Part shown: piece by piece, positions 56,329 through 64,000 of the stretch
Layout: each line of letters begins with the position of its first letter
Numbering within the stretch: the first letter of the stretch is position 1
Source of the DNA: Trichosphaerium sp. ATCC 40318
Taxonomy: Eukaryota > Discosea > Flabellinia > Trichosidae
NCBI GenBank assembly: GCA_038496445.1
Contig: JALMLS010000062.1
Location: 124,001 to 188,000, forward strand
Direction: 5' to 3'
DNA length: 64,000 nucleotides
Translations under genes and position numbers: made by a program
Notes under the pieces: model-generated
What the model was told of the DNA's origin: nothing
Databases searched by the model: none
The model's input: the letters and a program-made list of their open reading frames with translations, nothing else

Positions 56329-58750
56329 TTACATTTGACTAAAATCAGTTTGACTGAAGTTTACCTCATGAGCTGATAAATCATTCAAATTAACTAAAAC
56401 AATAGATCCTGATTTACTGAACTCTGGTACACGTATCAGACGAACACGTTGACCATCTTGTCCTATTTTTAAAGTAAGTAAGCACAAAGTAAAAAACATA
56501 ATCAGAAAAAAAAACGCTAAAAAAACTTCCAAGACTCGTACCTGTGACTATTCGCGTCTCGAATTTATCAGCACAGCCTTCAAAATACACATGAGGTGTT
56601 TTCTCAATGATAAAAGGATCAGAATCTTGGAATGGAAAGCATCCTATAAAAGCAATGAGTAAAGAAGAAAAAGTTGAAAATGAAAAAAATCATTTTTTGG
56701 TTGTACCTAATGTATCAGGCGCTGTAGGCGCAACATGTCTCCATTTAAGTGTCTCATCCATTAGTTCCAAACGGTCTGGTATATCTAGGTACTTTTCGAC
56801 ATCAGAAAGTGGTTGTCCAGAGTTTCCGTGAATCCTGAAACGGACAGTATTAGAATTAAAAAAGACAACAATAAAAAATTGCGCGACGAAATGACATACA
56901 ATACGCCATCAATTGTTGTTTCGTAAGGGTTGGTAACTGAGGTGAGCTGTTTTACTTTATTACCCCAAGGGAATAAACAGCGGCTGAGCGGTTGCTGTGG
57001 TAAATTATAGTTGCCAGCGTCTTTCTCTCCGGCCATCTAATTCGATTGTTAATTTTATGGATCGTTCAGAAAAAATGCTTTTCTGTTTTGAGGTACAAGC
57101 TCCTACGTACTATGTCGACAGGTAATGAAGCAGCCATTTCAGAAAGGGTTAGATCTAGTATACGTGTAGGAGAAGCAAATTGTTCTCTGTCTCTAAAAAG
57201 TTGTTATTACGAGAAAGGTAAGAAGAAGCTTAATTTGATCTTTCTTGACCTGTTCTTACCTTTGTGTGATTTGTTCGTGTGAGTTTAGTTTATGACCTAT
57301 TTCTGATTCTTCTGAAGAACATGTTAGGTTACCAGCGATTATCATATGGACAATAACACTCTGTAATTGATGTTCCTAGTAATAAAAATAAGCAAATGCT
57401 TTCACCAACATTGAAAATAAAAAAAGCAAGAAAAGAAGGCAGCAATAGGCAAGCTTGATTACATTGTCACTAGAATAAAATAATAATTTTATAACGTTAA
57501 CATCAACTCTAGGATGTTCCAAATTTACAATTAGTTTACACGTCATAACGACACTCTCGTTGAAAACGAATAGGACTCCAAAAAAAAAAGGTAAAAAAAT
57601 GTCAACATACCTTTTCACTTCCAACATGACCAGCAACGTAGTCCGCCATAATGTTCAATAAAATAGGACTTGTACTTGGAGCACCAACATTAAGACCAGA
57701 CGTTAAACAAACAAAACGTGGAGCATCACCTTTGGGAAAAACGTTAATAAAACAAAACAAAACAAATTTAAACAAGCAGAAAAAAAAAATTGCTTACGCT
57801 TTTGTGGGAGTGGTGGTTGTGGAGCGTATCCAGGTTTGATAATCTCATATACTTCAAATGCGCCTTCATCGTTTCTAACACCACGGACTGCAATTACCAT
57901 ACCTGTGGAAGTGCATCAGGACCAAAAACAATTTTTTTAAATTGAAATGAAAAAAAAGTACCTGTCACTAACAGTTTGGCGTCAGCAACATCTCCAACAA
58001 GTTTGATGCGGCTGGATCCATCCTCGAGTACAACTGTGTCTTCTTCACTTACATAGCTCTTTTGTTGTGGTACAGGAACCAACGCACGCTACACAGACGT
58101 TAGTAAAACACGTAACTGTCATTTTGTTGAATAAAAACCGACAATTTAGCAGAAACAGTACAACGCGGATGGTAATGGATCGCGTACCTCTTTGGCGTAG
58201 ATTTTGAGCGTATTTGGCTTCAGTGGCATCTGTTTGTAGACAGTACCAGCTACAATACAAGGACCATCGCAAGTTGACACGTCATTGATCGTTTTAGCGA
58301 CTACGGGTTCGCCTAGTAATCGTTGGTTAGAAGCAGATTTAAAAAACGAAGAAATGTTTTGTAGTTTTGGCGGTATACCTTCTTCTTGGTTTTTCCAGCT
58401 CTCACAAGCGCGTTCGAGCGCAATGGGGCCTAAAGTATCGAGACGGTGCGAATAAATTTCAAAGTATTGCTGAGCCCTTTTAACGGCATTATTACTCGTT
58501 CAAATAGTGTCTTCATACCTTTTATTGCGTTGTTTGAAGCGTTCTTCGCGATTTACATTTACGTTATCTCTGAACATCGAATGGGCATTTTTCGCTTCTT
58601 TATCGATAGCAAAATCACTAGAACAAAGCCCAGCGAATTCTCCTTCTCTTTAGAACCCAATTAGAAATAACGGCTACTTGAAAACTAGGTGTACTGTAGA
58701 AATCTCTCAACCACTTTATGTGCAGGTTCTACGTTATATTCTACCTCCAT
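56329..58750 (-). CDS. DNA polymerase delta small subunit (p50/POLD2/Cdc1)
   Basis: The start ATG 58748-58750 (MEVEYNVEPAHKVVERF) and about ten exons give a full-length protein of roughly 430 residues. Marks are FKQRNKRAQQYFEIYSHRL (across two short introns), GTVYKQMPLKPNTLKIY, VLEDGSSRIKLVGDV, FVCLTSGLNVGAPS with LNIMADYVAGHVG, GNYNLPQQPLSRCLFPWG, VTNPYETTIDGVLY, then APTAPDTLGCFPFQDSDPF and PHVYFEGCADKFETRI near the end. This subunit has an OB fold and an inactive phosphoesterase core and links the catalytic subunit to the accessory subunits at the replication fork. The exon holding the middle of the phosphoesterase domain (about 57040-57370) was not traced in full. The stop is TAA 56329-56331. 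Confidence 0.88.
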
Positions 58751-59104
58751 TATTATTGATTTGAAGTGATTGTAAAATGAACGTGAAAACTTAATCAAAG
58801 TCATTAAGACAGCACAACCAAAACGTTTTAGTTTGTCTTGAATGGAACAATAAGAACTGTTAATTTCTGCTCAGACCAGTTTGATTGATTTGGTTTTTCA
58901 GTAGTCTTGGCGTACTTTTGTTTTTATTATTTCGGCGTATACGTTATCAATGTAACGCATGTGCGCCTACAGGTAGCTTGGCTACAATAATTAATTTGTT
59001 TGTGTAGTTTTACATTAAAAATACAAGTGGTGCTAACTAGACCGCAATTTCGGCGTCCAGATAAGTGTGGTTGGTGTTTTGTTGTTTTTTAGCACTCTAC
59101 AAAC
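58751..59104. other. Promoter-type intergenic region
   Basis: Upstream of POLD2 and downstream of the basic orphan gene. No ORF, repeat or CACGTG motif is supported. Confidence 0.4.
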
Positions 59105-60126
59105 TCACGTTTGCGTTGTACTATAATGAGTTCGAGGTGCCTCCAATCGATCAATGTCAGTGAGCAGATACGCAAGCGATAGTTTTGTGACTAGTTCTGG
59201 GTTTGTAGACGCCTTCTTCAACGGTTTTTTTTTCGTAGTTTTACCAACGCTACGCGACCTGACTTTTCTCCGACCTTTTGCAGCTACTAGTTCATCCAAG
59301 TAATCCCAAAATTGCACTAAATCCTCGTCCATTTGTGCACTACTCGACAATGGTTTACTTTTCGCTTTTTTTTTTGTAGTACCAATAGGCATTGCGCGTG
59401 GACTATACAATAAAGTAAGAAAACCTGTTCGATTAGGAAAGAAATACAATTAAAAAAAAAGTTGTCAACTCCTCGTAATGTTACGTAATTGTACCTTATC
59501 ATAGACATGCTTCTACTCTTACGTCTACTATGTCCTTTTACAAGGTGCGAACGAAGTCGCTTTAGGTTTTTTGTTACCTTTCGTAGCTTCTCGACTCTAA
59601 TATCGATATGCAGGTGCATCTCTTTGTGTATCCGCGATACGTCGAATGTGTGACGACGTTTTGTTGAAAAGTTATGTACAATGGGAGACAAAGTGACAGT
59701 GTACTCTGCGTTCTAAAAGGAAATGTGAGCTGTTTGATGCAATTAGGGTTAAAAAAAGAATACTTACTGGTGAAGAGCAAACCAAGTTACCAGCTGACTT
59801 CTCAGGCCAGTAAACGTTTTCAAAGAGGTGCTGGTTCTCGTTTGTTTTAGTAACCCAATAACGCGTTTCTATTTGAACAATAAGTTACTGTGAGCGCTTG
59901 CAACCACAAGTAATCGGTTGTTTTACGTTACTACAAAATAAAAAGCAAAAACTACAAATAAAAGCAAAACTAAACGAATTTGCATGTCTGTTATCGTACC
60001 ACCAACATCTAGGCGAAATTCATAACCGGAGTTCCATTTAAAATCAACGTTTTCGCAAAGAAATTTAGGAACCTCTCCTTCTTCTAGTCTAGAATATAGG
60101 CTAGATACATGTATGTTACAATACAT
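59105..60126 (-). CDS. Basic protein of unknown family
   Basis: The start is MYCNIHVSSLYSRLEEGE. About four exons: the first ends near DVGGTITDMQIR; a second reads ENQHLFENVYWPEKSAGN; a third is very basic (KLRKVTKNLKRLRSHLVKG, then HSRRKSRSMSM); and the last is Lys/Ser-rich (TKKKAKSKPLSSS, GRRKVRSRSVGKTTKKK) with a helical end (LSLAYLLTDIDRLEAP). I do not recognise a family. Such basic tracts suggest nuclear or nucleolar location, which is inference only. Confidence 0.45.
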
Positions 60127-60576
60127 CTTAACGGGCTAGCAAAGCTTGCCACACCTCACGCTCAAGCTGAAATTGCACAATAGGAAGATGCATTGACCAG
60201 AAAGGAACAGCTAATAGCTATCACTGTAAACGTACTTCTAGCTAAAGTAACCCATTCAAGGCACTGTATTGGTATTACAGAAAAAACTTGTTGTTTTTCA
60301 GTTATTGTACAGCTCATTAGTATAGGCAATCATTATCACATACAGTATAACCTTTAAATAGTAACGCGTTTTCTCGCAAAGGGAAGCTTGAGAAGTCAGT
60401 TCAGGGCGAGAAAGGTAGGTTGTTCTTTTTTTTTCTGATCTTATTTGTTTCAATCAGAAAACAAAAGTGACATAAGTACAATAATACGATGATTACAAGC
60501 TATGTTATTTATTCATCTCCTTGTCGTATTTCTTCATTACACTAAAAGAGACGAATTAGTAAGATGACGTTATCTA
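60127..60576. other. Intergenic, nothing recognised
   Basis: Spacer upstream of the basic orphan and downstream of the first family 2 surface gene. No ORF or repeat is supported. Confidence 0.35.
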
Positions 60577-62377
60577 CTAGGAAGTCAAGTATTGCGCCAT
60601 GAATATGTCCACAATCGAAAAAAGAAGAAAAACGAACCTCGTAAGTGACTGTCCACTACGTTTGACCAGTACTATGGAAAGTACTAATACCACTATTATG
60701 GCTACACAGATAATCGGCACTGATATAGCAATTGCCAATGGGAACGAGTTGGATTGACAAACGTCTGATACACTGAACACAACAGATAACTTGCCATCAT
60801 CGTTCTCTTGTGAGTATGAGACAGTTTGACAGTCATTATCGTCAAACGGCACATCCACATCAACCTCGAAATCCTCTTCACAAAGAGTGTCGTTTACTGT
60901 CAAGAAGTGAATCTTTGTATTACCAACTTCCAGTTCTCTACTAAGATTGATTGTGATGTTTGTGGAGACAACACAACCTGGAAAACATTAGCTATTGGTT
61001 TGAAGTAAAAGCCTCACTCTCAAGTGTTACTATAGGTACGTGGCCTGTGGTAATATCTTGAACCAATAAAACAGATGGTCCTGTAAGTGATACCACACCA
61101 ATATCTTGAATTACAATAAGAGTACCTACAGCTAACTTAATATCAGCGCAATCTAACTTACGGTACCATCAACACAGTTTGCTTGTATTTGTGTGTTTCT
61201 ACAACTACTGGGTATAACTGGTTGAATTGTAGTTACGGGAGAATATGTAGGTGGTAATGTTGATGGAGGAAATTGCGCATTTGTAGGTGTTGATACAAAC
61301 ACTGGAGCGTTTGTTGGTGGTAGTGTTGGAGGCGGAACTGGAGCATTTGTAGGTGTTGATACAAATACTGGAGCGCTTGTTGGTGGTTGTGTTGGAGGTG
61401 GGACCGGAGCATTTGTAGGTGGTAGTGTTGGCGGTATAGGTTCAAGTCGCTTAAGCATATTTTCAACAAAGATCCCATCTGCAGGAGTAAAATGGCTGTT
61501 TCGTAGAAATCCATGATCTCCAAGAGCAACAAAAGATCCCAATCCTAATATATTTATGTGACGATAAATGAAATTGTTTACTTTTTAAAACAAGCTTACC
61601 GTAAGTGACTTCAATGATAACATTGTAAGTTTGGTTGTTATATTGTAGTGTGCCAAGTACACTTACATCGGATTGCTTTGGAAAGAAGTACCCAAACTTA
61701 TTGAAAAAGTCTATTGTTGGTGTAGTAGACACTTCCTAAACAATGTTTTATTGTAGTGTTTGTACTTGTGTTGTACATGTAAAATATTTCTGTTGGGATC
61801 CACAATTCCAAATTCGAACGTATCTACAAAGAAGATTGTAAGATAAAACCAAAAAATATATGAGCTGAAATACAGAACAATCACGTGATTGATTGAAACT
61901 TATTCTTTTTAAAAGAGTTTACCGAAAGTATTACAGAGTGTATTAATGAGCTCACAAGCAATAATAGCTTTTCCACCTAAATCGTGCTGTAAACAACTTA
62001 ATTTGCTTTGTTAAAATGATGTACCTCTCGCTATAAACTCTAGAAACGCTACTTCTTCGCCTTGTAGGTAGTCAAACGCAAATGGAGCAAATACCTCGTC
62101 TATCGGCATATTTGCTATAAGGCTCTGTTGAGGTGTAAGTAGCACTCTACGGGCTTATAAAGTACTTGATGCTGTGGGACACGCCAAGAAATATTGCTAT
62201 CGTCCAAATATTGCTGGAAATCACTATAATAGGCAGTGTTGCCTAGGGTAAAGGTGCCTCTTTTACAATTTGAGAATAGCTCTCTGTAACTTTTATTGGG
62301 TACCTCGTGTTAGTGTAGACAACGACACCTCCCGCAATAAGATAAAACCAAAATAGAACCAAAAGAAGAGCGTTCAT
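60577..62377 (-). CDS. Surface protein, family 2, copy 1
   Basis: The start ATG 62375-62377 opens a signal peptide (MNALLLVLFWFYLIAGGVVV). Small exons follow with an N-terminal domain (NMPIDEVFAPFAFDYLQGEE, GGKAIIACELINTLCNTF, IDFFNKFGYFFPKQ), then LGLGSFVALGDHGFLRN. A stalk has eight or so repeats on PPTNAPV or PPTxAPVFVSTPTNAP. A second domain has GHVPIVTLE, GCVVSTNITINLSRELE, VPFDDNDCQTVSYSQ and VVFSVSDVC. One transmembrane helix (AIAISVPIICVAIIVVLVLSIVLV) ends the ectodomain and leaves a short basic tail. No known family is recognised. The 3' exon edge is uncertain. Confidence 0.6.
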
Positions 62378-63097
62378 GACAGCGTTTGGTAGATATTTTA
62401 AAAACGTGCACAACTCACAGCGACTTTGTAGAAAAACATATTGCTTTTTTATCTGTACTACACACGTGGTTATTAATAATAGGGCGAGAAAACGATATAA
62501 AAATCGATTTGTACACGAACTGATCATTTCTCAATAGTATCACCTATTTAATGTTTACTTTACAGGCAATTGCGGGTCATGAAGATAAAAAACTGTTTTA
62601 TTAAATAGTCCAAAAAGGAGTAATAAAAAAGATTGGTGTTAGTGTATGTGATTAAAACTACAGAGATAGTACACCTGAGTTATCTAAAGTACGTTTATGC
62701 TTTTTTTTGACACATACGTGAGAGATAAATTCAGTTGAGATATTTTTATTTTTTCCATCTTTGTAGTGGTTTTGTAAAATTACCTATTCGTTCGTTTATC
62801 ACATCCTATGAGCAATACGAGGGAAATTGACAACTATGAAAGGGACGAAAAAAACCGTTTCTTCTACATAGATACATGTATGTAGGTTTATACTAGGATC
62901 CATTGGAGTCTCAACATGTTTAGTCATAATGTTGTCACACTTGTTTTAGAGGATTGTGTACTGAGATTACAATGTCCAAGTTTTGACTGAACTGTTTCAA
63001 GCAACACGCAGCATTGAAAACGATATATATTTTTTACAATCATTGTTATGGCTTGGGAGGTTCTGGTATTACTTTACCGCGCGGCCTTACAGCACTC
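62378..63097. other. Intergenic, nothing recognised
   Basis: About 720 bp between the two family 2 copies. A minus-strand ORF at 62243-62527 overlaps the start of copy 1 and is a frame-extended shadow; a CACGTG lies at about 62464, about 90 bp upstream of the copy 1 start. The rest is AT-rich with no ORF supported. Confidence 0.4.
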
Positions 63098-64000
63098 TTA
63101 GACAAAAGTTAGTACAAAGGAAAATGGCAAGAAAATTGTGAGAAAACGAACCCAAGAGGCAAATGGAAATACACGGTCGCGTATTGGTTTTACAAAAACG
63201 ACAAGAACTATTACTGTGAACACAACGATTGTAAGAACAATGGGTACTGATATAACCAATGCCATTGGAAATGAAGCAGAGTTACAAACGTCTGATACAC
63301 TAAATACCACAGACAACTCTCCGCCATTGTTCTCTTGCGATTGAGAAATATGTCGGCAGTCATTATCGTCAAACGGTATATCCACATCAACCTTGAAATC
63401 CTCGTCACAAAGAGTGTTGTTTACTGTCAAGAAGTGTATCTTTGTATAGCCAACGTCCGGTTCTTTTTTAAACTCGATTGTGATGTTTGTGGAGACCATA
63501 CAACCTGCGAACTACATTAGAACTAATAGAGCTTATCAAAAAAAACTGGGACTCACCATAAATTGTGACTACAGGTACGTGCTCTGTAGTGTTATGTTGT
63601 ACCAACACAATATGAGGCCCATCAAGTGATACTAAAACTACGTCTTCAAAAATAAAAAGGCGACCTACATTAAAGTGAGTTATCTCCCGCAACGTTTCTA
63701 TTACCATCAACACAAATCGCTTGTGTTGGTATGTCTCCACAACTACTTGTAGGTGGTACAGTCGTAGGCACAGATGTTGGAGGAATAGGTGTAGGTAATG
63801 TTGACGGATGGATTGGTGTTGGAGGAATAGATGTAGGTGGCAGTGTTGATGGCGGTATAGGGTCAAGTCGTTTAAGCATATTTTCAACAAAGATCCCATC
63901 TGCAAGAGTAAAATGGCTGTTTCGTAGAAATCCTAGATCTCCAAGAGCAATAAAAGATCCCAATCCTAAATATTTAGACGATAAATGAAATTGTTTACTT
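63098..64000 (-). CDS. Surface protein, family 2, copy 2 (5' part outside window)
   Basis: The 3' half of a paralog of the gene at 60.6-62.4 kb. It shows LGLGSFIALGDLGFLRNSHF, a shorter and different Pro/Thr stalk (PPSTLPPTSIPPTPIHPST), the second domain (GCMVSTNITIEF, IPFDDNDCRHISQSQ, VVFSVSDVC) and a transmembrane helix (ALVISVPIVLTIVVFTVIVLVVFV). Ectodomain cores are alike between the copies, but the stalks differ in length and repeat unit. The start and N-terminal domain lie beyond the window. Confidence 0.62.

Noticed and set aside
60127-60576. tRNA or other RNA gene in the longer gene-free gaps
   Set aside because: No cloverleaf with A- and B-box sequences, rRNA core or snRNA landmark was recognised by eye in this or the other gaps; a covariance-model scan would be needed to exclude them.
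1-64000. Idea that the whole window is a giant-virus genome because of F-box, LRR and YwqK-repeat proteins
   Set aside because: Dense spliceosomal introns and genes such as RIC8, DENN, POLD2, PX and beta-ureidopropionase show a cellular eukaryote; only the intronless repeat genes are virus-like.

Overview
The window looks like nuclear DNA from a single-celled eukaryote (a protist). It is AT-rich, genes lie on both strands, and almost every gene is split by short introns (about 30-140 nt, usually 45-80). Donors read GTACGT or GTAAGT and acceptors TAG or CAG. Families present are eukaryotic: a class IV sirtuin, RIC8, a tripartite DENN protein, a sorting-nexin PX protein, DNA polymerase delta subunit 2, beta-ureidopropionase and F-box proteins. 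I do not assign a species. No rRNA, tRNA, CRISPR or bacterial operon was seen. Exon models were assembled by eye from reading-frame continuity, splice motifs and remembered family motifs; no search was run.

Layout. 0-10 kb: an F-box/LRR protein (3' part outside), a fused sirtuin-Kelch protein, RIC8, a poorly resolved stretch, then a multi-span membrane protein ending in a DUF4395-like domain. 10-21 kb: a repeat protein ending in a Vsr/PD-(D/E)XK-like nuclease domain, a secreted heparanase-like GH79, a four-span membrane protein fused to a PARP-like domain, two orphan ORFs, a secreted GH123/DUF4091 protein, and a MITE-like inverted-repeat element. 21-34 kb: two intronless F-box-like proteins with YwqK/MORN_2 repeats, beta-ureidopropionase, a DENN protein, a PA-domain multi-span membrane protein and an F-box/SPRY protein.

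34-45 kb: five copies of one secreted, probably GPI-anchored surface-protein gene. Two are tandem direct copies, one is a decayed remnant, and two face each other as a large inverted repeat. 45-64 kb: an ATP-grasp protein and a deiodinase-like protein sharing a divergent promoter, a Golgi-type glycosyltransferase, a PX protein, an RSAD1/HemW radical-SAM protein, a third and frameshifted YwqK-repeat gene, an orphan, an LRR fragment, POLD2, a basic orphan, and two tandem copies of a second surface-protein family (the last cut by the window edge).

Themes. The cell surface is prominent: two expanding Pro/Thr-stalk families, secreted glycosidases and a glycosyltransferase. There is a cluster of F-box-type adaptors with different substrate-binding repeats (LRR, YwqK/MORN_2, SPRY). 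The palindrome CACGTG, often TCACGTGA, is strongly over-represented in promoters and introns. The most novel items are the sirtuin-Kelch fusion, the tetraspan-PARP fusion, the repeat-nuclease gene, the intronless giant-virus-like F-box/YwqK genes and the duplicating surface-protein array.
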